Source: Azospirillum canadense
GTDB lineage: Bacteria > Pseudomonadota > Alphaproteobacteria > Azospirillales > Azospirillaceae
Length of the DNA stretch: 64,000 bases
Direction of reading: 5' to 3'
NCBI RefSeq assembly: GCF_025961225.1
Contig: NZ_JAOQNG010000004.1
Span: forward strand, 155,001-219,000
Below, piece by piece: positions 18,298 to 25,024 of the stretch. Made by a program: the position numbers and the translations under genes. How positions within the stretch are numbered: position 1 is the first letter of the stretch; every line of letters starts with the position of its first letter. The notes beneath the pieces are model-generated. The model was not told the origin of the DNA. It saw only the letters and a program-made list of their open reading frames with translations, and searched no databases.

Positions 18298-19098
18298 TCA
18301 GAATTTCGGGAAACGCAGCAACGACAGGGTCACGGACGGGTCGATGGAGATGACCGAGGGTCGCCGCCCCGCGCGCACCGGCTCCATGTACGGAATGCTC
18401 GCCCCCGACCCGGCCCCCAACGGATCGCCGTTCAGCATGTCGTACATGGCGGAGAAACGGTCGAGAAACTTCTGCGTCTTGGCCGGATCCTTGAAGTCGG
18501 CGATGTCGAACCGCTTCTTCAGCTTGTCCACCAGCCGGTCGAGGTCGCCCAGCGCCGCCTGGTCGGGGATGTCCAGCGCGGTGAAGACCACCTTCTGAAG
18601 CGCGCGGTCGGCCAGCACCTGGTACCAGTTGTTGATGGTCGGCGCCTTGCGCTGGAAGTAGAGGGCGAGGCGCACCGCCGGGTTCTGGTCTTCGGCGGAG
18701 ACCTCCAGCTTCACCTCGGCGTAGCGATCGACGATGGCCTGGACGATCTTCGGCTCGCGCAGGGTGGCGCCGCCGGTCTCATTGAGGCTGAGGACGGTCG
18801 CCATCTCCTTGAACTTAGTGTCGCTCATGCGGTTGGCCAGCGCGGTGTCGTCGGTGACGCCCTGTTCCAGCACCTTGCGGATCAGGCCGCGCGCGAAGAT
18901 CTGGCTGCCGAGGTCGAAGGCCTCCATGACGAAGCGATAGAGCTTGTCGTCCTTCATCAGGTCGTCCACCGACGTGACCTTGCCGATGTTGGCCTGGAAA
19001 TACTCGATGTTGCGCTTCACGTCCGGGCGCGCCCGGATCATGCCGTCGAAGCGGTCCTGGTTGCGGGAGATCTGGCGATAGTCCTGGAGCGTGCTCAC
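18298..19098 (-). CDS. DUF1217 flagellar protein
   Basis: 266 residues, helical, with ADRALQKVVFTALDIPDQ and LDRLVDKLKKRFDIADFKDP matching DUF1217 proteins, which are found in alphaproteobacterial flagellar clusters and have no settled function. GTG start at 19098 overlaps the stop of the FlaG-like gene by four bases (GTGA), so it is co-translated with the FlaG-like, FlbT and FlaF genes. No signal peptide, as for proteins sent through the flagellar export route or kept in the cytoplasm. Confidence 0.85.
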   Translation of the reverse strand: MSTLQDYRQISRNQDRFDGMIRARPDVKRNIEYFQANIGKVTSVDDLMKDDKLYRFVMEAFDLGSQIFARGLIRKVLEQGVTDDTALANRMSDTKFKEMATVLSLNETGGATLREPKIVQAIVDRYAEVKLEVSAEDQNPAVRLALYFQRKAPTINNWYQVLADRALQKVVFTALDIPDQAALGDLDRLVDKLKKRFDIADFKDPAKTQKFLDRFSAMYDMLNGDPLGAGSGASIPYMEPVRAGRRPSVISIDPSVTLSLLRFPKF

Positions 19099-19460
19099 GC
19101 CTCGACCTCCCGCTGGCTGGCCGGGTCCGGCGCCACGTCGAGCGCGTCCTGGGGATCGACGTAGGTCGGCGGGATGCGCAGGATGACCTCGCCGGTCGCG
19201 GTGTCCAGCACCTCGGTGGACAGGCGCAGCGTGTCGGGGTCGAGCTGGACGCGGTAAGGCGGGATCGCCGCGCGTTGCGGTTCGCTCTCGGCACCGGCGC
19301 CGGCCGCCGCCGGTTCGACCACCTCGGTCGGGTTGTTGGACTCGGCCTGGGCGGCGCGCAAGCGGTCGGCCTGGCGCTGGCGCGCCTCGGCCAGCAGGTC
19401 GGCGCCGGGGGCGGTGCGCTCGTTGCCGACGCTGGTCAGGGCCTTGACGGGATCGGCCAT
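19095..19460 (-). CDS. FlaG-like small flagellar protein
   Basis: 121 residues: a disordered N-terminal half and a compact C-terminal segment, VQLDPDTLRLSTEVLDTATG followed by EVILRIPPTYVDP. This resembles the FlaG pattern (beta strands, Asp-x-x-Thr-Gly-Glu-Val-Ile-x-x-Ile-Pro). FlaG proteins affect filament length or flagellin secretion in several bacteria. The match is short and no search was made, so the name is tentative. It lies four bases after flbT and overlaps the DUF1217 gene. Confidence 0.6.
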   Translation of the reverse strand: MADPVKALTSVGNERTAPGADLLAEARQRQADRLRAAQAESNNPTEVVEPAAAGAGAESEPQRAAIPPYRVQLDPDTLRLSTEVLDTATGEVILRIPPTYVDPQDALDVAPDPASQREVEA

Positions 19461-19464
19461 GGCG

Positions 19465-19893
19465 TCACCCCTCGGCGCGCGCTTCGGGAGACGAGGTGAC
19501 GGCGGGGCGGTGCAGCAGCCCGTCCTCGTAGGCCATCACCGGCCGCAGGCAGGCCAGTGCCTTGTAGTAGTCCCGCTCGCTGACGTTGCGCATGGCCTGC
19601 ATGATGCGGTCCTGCATGTCGGGGCGCAGGAAGGCGGTGTAGAGCTTCGCCATCATGCCGGCAACGGTGCCGCCCTGCTCCTCCGCCGCGCGGGGGTCGA
19701 GCAGCATGTTCTGGATCAGGAAGTAGGCACGCCGGACGGGCGTGTCGGCCTCGTCCTCCTGCATGATGTCGCTGCCGCGGATGATCTGGGCGAAGTTGCT
19801 GACGGTCAGGGTGTAGCGGCGGTTCTCGTTCTGCACGACGCAGCCGTTGATGACCACGCGCTCGCAGGGCTTGAGGCGGAGCTTAAGCGCCAT
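19465..19893 (-). CDS. flbT: Flagellin expression regulator FlbT
   Basis: 142 residues starting MALKLRLKPCERVVINGCVV, with YFLIQNMLLDP and the C-terminal YYKALACLRPVMAYED, all typical of FlbT. In Caulobacter FlbT binds the 5' untranslated region of flagellin mRNA and blocks its translation; other alphaproteobacteria use it positively. The start at 19893 is the standard N-terminus and overlaps the end of flaF by 11 bases. Both lie just downstream of the flagellin gene they are expected to control. Confidence 0.93.
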   Translation of the reverse strand: MALKLRLKPCERVVINGCVVQNENRRYTLTVSNFAQIIRGSDIMQEDEADTPVRRAYFLIQNMLLDPRAAEEQGGTVAGMMAKLYTAFLRPDMQDRIMQAMRNVSERDYYKALACLRPVMAYEDGLLHRPAVTSSPEARAEG

Positions 19894-20272
19894 GAACCAC
19901 CTCCAGAACCGGAGGCTCCGCCTGCGCGGCACCTTGCAGGCCCTTCATGACGGAGCGGTTGACGTCCACCAGCAGGCCGGCGTCGGCCTCCCCGCGCAGC
20001 ACCGCGCGGGTCTGGCGCTCCACCGTGAAGGACAGCGAGACCAGCCCGGCGCGCAACGCCTCAGGAAGGGCGTTGCCCTCCTCCAGCAGGTCGGCGCGCA
20101 GCGTGTTCCAGAGTTCCAGGTTGCGCCACAGCGCGTCCTTCAGCGGCCCCGAACGCCAGCCGGCCTCGCGGTGCGCTTCCAGGTCGAGGGTGATGCGGAG
20201 GAAGACCAGATACTCGATGCGGCGCGGGTCTTCGCACTCGGCCATCGTCTGCTGGTAGGCGGCGATGCTCAT
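19883..20272 (-). CDS. flaF: Flagellin expression regulator FlaF
   Basis: 129 residues beginning MSIAAYQQTMAECEDPRRIE, with LWRNLELWNTLRADL and SLSFTVERQTRAVLRGE, the FlaF signature. FlaF is needed for flagellin synthesis or secretion and acts opposite to FlbT in Caulobacter. It lies between flagellin and flbT, separated from flagellin by a strong terminator-like hairpin, and overlaps flbT by 11 bases. Confidence 0.92.
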   Translation of the reverse strand: MSIAAYQQTMAECEDPRRIEYLVFLRITLDLEAHREAGWRSGPLKDALWRNLELWNTLRADLLEEGNALPEALRAGLVSLSFTVERQTRAVLRGEADAGLLVDVNRSVMKGLQGAAQAEPPVLEVVHGA

Positions 20273-20324
20273 GGTCGCACCCTATGCAATGCGCGCGGCG
20301 GGCGGATGGGAAAGGCGGGATGGG

Positions 20325-20362
20325 AAGGGCCGGCGCCCGGCGGGGGACGCGCGCCGGCCCTT
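20325..20362 (-). terminator. Strong hairpin after the flagellin gene
   Basis: A perfect 12-base stem, AAGGGCCGGCGC against GCGCCGGCCCTT, with a 14-base loop, placed 9 bases past the flagellin stop. There is no long T-run after it on the minus strand, so it may attenuate rather than fully stop read-through into flaF-flbT, or stabilise the 3' end of flagellin mRNA. Confidence 0.65.
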
Positions 20363-20371
20363 TGCCAAGGT

Positions 20372-21616
20372 TTAGCGGAACAGCGACAGGATGTTCTGCG
20401 GACCCTGGTTGGCGATGGACAGCGCCTGGGTGGCGAGCTGCTGCTGGACCTGGAGGGCCTGCAGGCGGCTCGATTCCTCGTTCATGTCGGCGTCGACGAG
20501 CGAGCCGATGCCCTTGTTCATGGAGTCGGTCAGCTTCGACACGAAGTCGTTCTGCACCGACACGCGGTTCTCGATGGAGCCGATGACCGCGGCCTTGCCG
20601 ATCGCCTTGTCGAGCAGGCCGTTGATGACCTCCAGCGACTTGGTGGCGTTGGAGGTGACGTCGATCTGCGTCAGGTCGGCCAGGCCGCCGAAGGCGTCGC
20701 TCTCCTTCGAACCGACCCACAGGCTGTCAACCTTGGCGGTGAAGTTGCCGTCGGCGTTCTTGTCCTGGTCGGTGAACTCCAGGCTGTCGCCGTTGAAGGC
20801 CGCCTGGAAATCGGCGCCGGCGGCCGTCAGCTGCGCGTTGACCGCGGTTTCGATCAGGCCCTGCGTCGTCGCGACGTCGGTGGTGTAGGCGATGGCGGAC
20901 AGGTCGACCGTCACGGCGGTCTTCGCGCCCGCCTCGTTGGTGACGTTCAGCGTCAGGTTGCCGAGGCCCAGGTTCTGGCCGTCGATGAAGGTGGTGCCCG
21001 GGGCGCCCAGCGTGATGCCGACAGACGCCTTCAGGTCGTTGGTCGAGTCGACCTGCTGCTCGATCTTCGCCTTGCCGACGATCGAGGTGACCTGCATGTC
21101 CTGGCGCTGGAAGCTGATGTAGCTCGGGTCGACCGTGCCGGCGCTGCGGCTCAGCGAGGCCAGGATGTCGACGTTCTGGTCCTTGGCCGTGCCGTCGTTC
21201 GAATAGGCGATGCGCAGCAGGTTGTCGCCGTTGAAGGAAGCGTCGGCGGCGGCGCCCTTCACCAGCTTCACCAGCTGGTCGATGTCGTTCTGGATCAGCG
21301 ACTTGTCGACGCCGTTGGTCTGGCCGGCGATGACGCGGGCCTTCAGCGTCTGCAGGTTCTCCACGATGTTCTTGGACGCCACCGACGCGGTGTTGGTGGT
21401 GCCGGAACCCAGCTCCAGCGATTCCTTGACCGCCTTGAAGCCGGCGACATCCGCCCGCATGGTGGTGGCAATCGACCAGTAGGCCGCGTTGTCCTTGGCG
21501 TTGTTGACCTTCAGGCCGGTCGAGATGCGGTCCTGGGTGGTCGCCAGGTCGTCCGTCACGCGGCGCAGGGTCTGCAGCGCGGTCATCGCGGACGTGTTGG
21601 TCATGATCGAGGCCAT
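20372..21616 (-). CDS. laf1: Flagellin, probable lateral flagellin
   Basis: 414 residues with the flagellin N-terminal coiled domain (SAMTALQTLRRVTDDLATTQ, then RISTGLKVNNAKDNAAYW) and C-terminal domain (IENRVSVQNDFVSKLTDSMN ... QQLATQALSIANQGPQNIL). The middle is the variable surface part. It contains no Cys. It forms the filament after export through the gate encoded nearby. The symbol laf1 is proposed because the surrounding export, FlbT and FlaF genes fit the lateral system of A. brasilense; identity to Laf1 was not checked. ATG 21616 has GGAGA upstream. Control by FlbT/FlaF and by the CtrA-like regulator is likely. Confidence 0.88.
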   Translation of the reverse strand: MASIMTNTSAMTALQTLRRVTDDLATTQDRISTGLKVNNAKDNAAYWSIATTMRADVAGFKAVKESLELGSGTTNTASVASKNIVENLQTLKARVIAGQTNGVDKSLIQNDIDQLVKLVKGAAADASFNGDNLLRIAYSNDGTAKDQNVDILASLSRSAGTVDPSYISFQRQDMQVTSIVGKAKIEQQVDSTNDLKASVGITLGAPGTTFIDGQNLGLGNLTLNVTNEAGAKTAVTVDLSAIAYTTDVATTQGLIETAVNAQLTAAGADFQAAFNGDSLEFTDQDKNADGNFTAKVDSLWVGSKESDAFGGLADLTQIDVTSNATKSLEVINGLLDKAIGKAAVIGSIENRVSVQNDFVSKLTDSMNKGIGSLVDADMNEESSRLQALQVQQQLATQALSIANQGPQNILSLFR

Positions 21617-21730
21617 GTGTATCTCCATTCGCGAGATGCAGAGCGCCTTTCTGACGCCGGGGCCGGACTGCGCGGGCCTTCCCGCTTGGTTGGTACGGGC
21701 GCGCAATCGACGTTGTGACTGTGCATCATC

Positions 21731-21750
21731 GCGTTTAAACCGGAGTAAAA
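21731..21750. promoter_or_regulatory. CtrA-box-like motif upstream of flagellin
   Basis: GCGTTTAAACCGGAGTAAAA contains TTAA-N7-TAAA (21735-21749), one base from the CtrA consensus. It shares GCG(G)TTTAAA(A)CCGGA with the flgB/fliI site. It lies 115-134 bases before the flagellin start, leaving room for a promoter and a long leader on which FlbT could act. Confidence 0.55.
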
Positions 21751-21841
21751 ATCGCCCTTTCCTTTGACCTTTGGCCGAACTTCTCTGAATTTATTTTTTT
21801 TCACTTAAAGTAATTTTGAATTTTAGGGAAATGCCGCCATG

Positions 21842-22618
21842 TTATTCCGCGCCGATCAGGCATTCCGCCGGGCGGCGTACCGGGACGAAGCGGGCCGGCT
21901 CGAACCGCCGCGGCGCCGTGTCGGGCTCCTCATGCTCGGGCGGGGCCTCGAACTTGTAGCCGCGGCCGTAGACGGTCTCGATGTAGCGGGCGCCGCCGGT
22001 CGCCTCGGCGATCTTCTTGCGCAGCTTGCAGATGTAGACGTCGATGACCTTGTCCAGCGGGTCGGCGCCGGACAGGCCGTAGACCTCGTCGTAGATGTGC
22101 TCCTTGGAGACCACGCGGCGGTGGTGCGCGGCCAGCACGCCGAGGATGGCGTGCTCGCGCTGGCTCAGCCGCAGCCGCTCGCTGCCGACATTCGGGTCGC
22201 GGCCGTCGAGGAAGACGGTCAGGCGGCCCACCCGCACGGCGTTGCTGACCAGGCCGCGGGCGCGGCGGCGGGCGACCTCGATGCGGGCGCGCACCTCGGC
22301 GCTGACCACCGGCTTGACCAGCACGTCGTCGGCGCCGGCGTGCAGCAGCGCCACGGTGGCGGCGACGTCGCGCCGTTCCAGCAGGCAGAGCACCGCAGCG
22401 GTGACGCGCTGGGCGCGCAGGGCCGCCACCGCGGCGGCCGGGTCGGCCAGCCCGCCGAGCACGATGGCGTCGAAGCCCAGCGCCTCGCCCCCTTGCTCGG
22501 CCAGCAGTTCCTCCAGGTCCGGCCAGTCCAGCCGGTCGTAGCGGATCTTGCCCATGCCGAGCTGCCGGCCGAGCGCCTCGGCGATCAGCGGGTTCGGTTC
22601 CACCAGAACAGCGCGCAT
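21842..22618 (-). CDS. CtrA-like winged-helix regulator with degenerate receiver
   Basis: 258 residues. The C-terminal OmpR/CtrA-type domain is intact: RLSQREHAILGVLAAHHRRV, then IDVYICKLRKKIAEATGG and YIETVYGRGYKFEAP, very close to CtrA. The receiver is degenerate: the usual acidic pair is Glu-Pro (LVEPNPLI) and the phospho-acceptor Asp is replaced (FDAIVLGGLADP), although the Lys of VKP remains. Phosphorylation-independent regulators of this build, Rem (Sinorhizobium) and FtcR (Brucella), switch on flagellar genes. It lies directly upstream of flagellin on the same strand. ATG 22618 is chosen over GTG 22630 because GGAGA precedes it. Predicted flagellar master activator. Confidence 0.85.
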   Translation of the reverse strand: MRAVLVEPNPLIAEALGRQLGMGKIRYDRLDWPDLEELLAEQGGEALGFDAIVLGGLADPAAAVAALRAQRVTAAVLCLLERRDVAATVALLHAGADDVLVKPVVSAEVRARIEVARRRARGLVSNAVRVGRLTVFLDGRDPNVGSERLRLSQREHAILGVLAAHHRRVVSKEHIYDEVYGLSGADPLDKVIDVYICKLRKKIAEATGGARYIETVYGRGYKFEAPPEHEEPDTAPRRFEPARFVPVRRPAECLIGAE

Positions 22619-22986
22619 GGGATTCTCCACATTTAGAGTTCAGCGAGACGAGTCAACCTGAAGAGCGCATAAAATTTTGCTCAACTTCGCGACCTTTAAT
22701 TTTTCACAAGGACAGAAAATGCCGATCCATGTCGTTCGTCAACCGTTTGCATTACCTCGGTCGGTGACAACGGCTATTTCCTTTAGTGCTGCCTTAACTC
22801 CCGTTAAGGTGGAGAAGAGCCGCCGTTTTGCTTCGAATTTAAAGGTATTCTCCGCGAGGATTCTTCAGGCTCCTCTCCCGCCTCCGGCGGGAGAGGGGGA
22901 GAAATTGCGCACCTTGAACCGTGCTTTAACCCGGCTGTATTTCACTGGGCGGAGTTGGACGGGTCGCGCATGGGGTGGACCGCAGG
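22619..22986. other. AT-richer intergenic region upstream of the regulator
   Basis: 368 bases, clearly more AT-rich than the neighbourhood. A palindrome CCTTAAC-TCCC-GTTAAGG lies at 22792-22809; its two TTAA halves could bind a CtrA-like protein but are spaced N6. A C-tract/G-tract hairpin (CTCTCCCGCC...GGCGGGAGAG) lies near 22874-22896. This is the likely divergent promoter region of the regulator and the lipoprotein gene. Confidence 0.45.
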
Positions 22987-23466
22987 ATGACACGCAGCTT
23001 GAAGGCCACGGTGGGGGCCGCGCTGATTATGGCGGGCTGCGCCTCGCCGGTGCCGCCCGACACGGCGTACCAGCGGGCGCTGGAGACGGCCATCGAGGCG
23101 GGGCGATGCGACGGCCCTACCGTGGACGCGCTGTGGTCGGCCTACAACAGCTGGTACGCGACGGCGGCGAGCCTCGCCTACTATCACCGCTCGTCGGAGG
23201 CGGAGGCGCTGCTGCGCCAGGGGGAGACGTTCCGGCTGCTCGGCTGCCCCACGGTCGCCCGCGCCGCCTACGAGCAGGTCCTGCAACGCTTCCCCGAACC
23301 CGACTACGCGGAACAGCGTGCCTACGCCCTGCAAGGGCTGGCCGGGCTGGCCCCGCCCGTGCCGCTGCTGCGCCCACCCTCCTCGGCTGCGGCCCGCTCC
23401 GCCGAACGGCCTGTTTCCTTGCTCACGATTTCAATGCTCACGATTTCAATGCTCACAAGGGGCTGA
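22987..23466 (+). CDS. Small lipoprotein beside the flagellar genes
   Basis: 159 residues with a lipoprotein signal ending in MAGC. The mature part is helical, with repeated Tyr/Ala pairs (WYATAASLAYYHRSSEAEAL) and VARAAYEQVLQRFPEPDYAE, resembling one or two TPR-like helix pairs. The final residues come from a tandem 15-base DNA repeat that encodes LTISM twice. ATG 22987 is chosen over GTG 22975. It is divergent from the CtrA-like regulator, so a role in flagellar assembly or envelope function is possible but unproven. Confidence 0.65.
   Translation: MTRSLKATVGAALIMAGCASPVPPDTAYQRALETAIEAGRCDGPTVDALWSAYNSWYATAASLAYYHRSSEAEALLRQGETFRLLGCPTVARAAYEQVLQRFPEPDYAEQRAYALQGLAGLAPPVPLLRPPSSAAARSAERPVSLLTISMLTISMLTRG
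23422..23455 (+). repeat. Tandem 15-base repeat at the end of the lipoprotein gene
   Basis: TCACGATTTCAATGC occurs twice in a row, followed by TCAC. The unit is a multiple of three and so adds five residues per copy. Such slippage-prone repeats can vary in copy number between strains without breaking the frame. Confidence 0.7.
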
Positions 23467-23569
23467 TCCGCCTCCGCCGCTTGCCAGCCCGCCCGCCGGT
23501 CACTACGGTCTCTGCCGTCAACGGAACCGGCCGCTCCAACGGCCGGCATGGGAGAGGTCAGGAGGCATC

Positions 23570-24610
23570 ATGACAAAGTCGGGCAACGGACGGGACGGGA
23601 CGGGCAAGCCGGCGCCCAGCCGGTTTACAGGCACGCCGGCGGACCGTTTGGTCCGGCTGTGGCGCAGCAACGACGAGCGGTTCGACGAGTTGCTGGACGA
23701 AACCCTGGATTCGCGGCGCCAAGCGGTCCTTGAGGCCGCGCTCGGCAAGCTGCACGAGGAGGAGCGTCCGGAGTTCCTGGACGAGGTGGAGACCATCGCC
23801 GAATCGGTCCGCCGCACCGACGCCCAGGGCGACGACATCATCGCGACGCTGTTCTGGCTGGCGGTGGAGGTGTCCGGCGAGCTGACCCAGCCCCCGTCGG
23901 TGGACGTCATCGAACGCGCGCTCGATTCGTCGGGCCTGCTGGAGAACGCCTCCGACACCCGACTGCTGCCGGCCTGGCTGGATCCGGAGGCGCTGGTCTA
24001 TCTGGAGGCGGCCGACCGGCGCGCCCTGCTCCAGCGCATGCTGACGTCGAACGACGAGGCCCTGCGTTTCGCCAAGGACGAGGAACTGCTCGCCGACCCG
24101 GCCGATGCGGGCATCCGGCTGGTCAGCGTTGTCGGCTTGGTGGAGGAAGAGGCGAGCCTGATCGACGACCTCGACCAGGAGGCCCTGCCCGACCCGCTCC
24201 AGTTAGTCGGCGGCGACTACGACGAGCCAGAACTCGACCCCGTGGAGGAGGAGCGCATCCGTCAGGCGCTGGCGTCCTTCACCGACGCGGTGCGGACCGC
24301 CGACCCGCGCGTCCGCCGCTGCGAACCGGCCGGCGGCCTGAACGACCTGCTCGACCTGCTCGCCGAGGCCGACTGGGCGGACGAGGGCGACCTGGGCGAA
24401 CTGGCCTCCTTCATCGACGTCGCCAGCGACGAGACGAGCGACGCGGTGGTGGACACGGTGGTGACCCGCACGCCGCAGGGCCTGTTCGTCCGCGCCTACG
24501 GAGCCGATGGCCATCTGCTGGACGAACGCGCCTTCGCGCTCGACGGGAACCAGATGGACCAGGCGATGGCCCTGCTGAACCAGCGCTGCCGCAGTGTGGC
24601 CGAGGGGTAA
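23570..24610 (+). CDS. Acidic hypothetical protein
   Basis: 346 residues, strongly acidic (many Glu/Asp, as in EEERPEFLDEVETIAESVRR) and largely helical, with no signal or membrane segment. The start at 23570 is fixed by AGGAGG six bases before it; the longer open frame upstream overlaps the lipoprotein gene. No family recognised. The C-terminal portion (TRTPQGLFVRAYGADGHLLD) looks beta-rich. It follows the lipoprotein gene after about 100 bases and may share its promoter. Confidence 0.6.
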   Translation: MTKSGNGRDGTGKPAPSRFTGTPADRLVRLWRSNDERFDELLDETLDSRRQAVLEAALGKLHEEERPEFLDEVETIAESVRRTDAQGDDIIATLFWLAVEVSGELTQPPSVDVIERALDSSGLLENASDTRLLPAWLDPEALVYLEAADRRALLQRMLTSNDEALRFAKDEELLADPADAGIRLVSVVGLVEEEASLIDDLDQEALPDPLQLVGGDYDEPELDPVEEERIRQALASFTDAVRTADPRVRRCEPAGGLNDLLDLLAEADWADEGDLGELASFIDVASDETSDAVVDTVVTRTPQGLFVRAYGADGHLLDERAFALDGNQMDQAMALLNQRCRSVAEG

Positions 24611-24730
24611 TACGGACGGCGCCTGAAGGCGTCCTCCGTATCACCCTCTCAATCAATGCTAACGCATTGATCTGCCGGGTTTGACGGTCGGCGGGCACTG
24701 GAAGTGATCATCCGCCGACCGTATAAGACC
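24611..24730 (+). repeat. Three-hairpin intergenic repeat, copy B
   Basis: Hairpin 1 (24610-24641) pairs ATACGGA...TCCGTAT with two mismatches. Hairpin X (24652-24671) pairs ATCAATGC/GCATTGAT with a TAAC loop. After CTGCCGGGTTTGAC, hairpin Y (24686-24720) pairs GGTCGGCGG/CCGCCGACC and is followed by GTAT. The X-spacer-Y order matches copy A at 3440-3512. The loop of Y (CACTGGAAGTGATCAT) resembles 3533-3552. Hairpin 1 directly follows the stop of the acidic protein gene. Confidence 0.65.
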
Positions 24731-24902
24731 CTCGATCAGAAAAGAAAATTCGCCACACAGGCCCGGAGGACCCGGGGAGTGTGACAAGGAGGTCCCGGCA
24801 TTCCGGCCCGCATCACCGGACGTCGTGGACTTTCCCTGTCAGGCTCCCCGTGCCCTCCGTGCCTGTGTGGCGAACGCTTCTGTGGCGAAGGGTTCTTGGG
24901 AA

Positions 24903-25013
24903 TTCACCACCAAGACACCAAGGCACCAAGCTCCTTTCGGCTTTCTCATCGGTTCCGGTCTGCGTTCCAGGCCGGCGCGCCGCGCCTTGGTGTCTTGGTG
25001 CCTTGGTGGTGAA
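24903..25013. repeat. Long inverted repeat of the ACCAAG type
   Basis: Arms of 28 bases (24903-24930 and 24986-25013), 26 of 28 pairing, consist of repeated CCAAG/CTTGG-type heptamers. The 55-base centre has no visible coding sense. It ends 11 bases before the stop codon of the RND permease gene. A similar design with a different heptamer recurs at 50011-50068. Confidence 0.75.
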
Positions 25014-25024
25014 AATCCAGTTCC

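Noticed and set aside
19465..19932. A longer FlbT with 13 extra N-terminal residues
   Set aside because: The extension is Arg/Trp-rich and lies inside flaF. The family N-terminus begins at MALKLRL (19893).
24903..25013. Ends of an insertion sequence
   Set aside because: The arms are a continuous inverted repeat with a 55-base centre. There is no transposase gene and no target duplication was seen.
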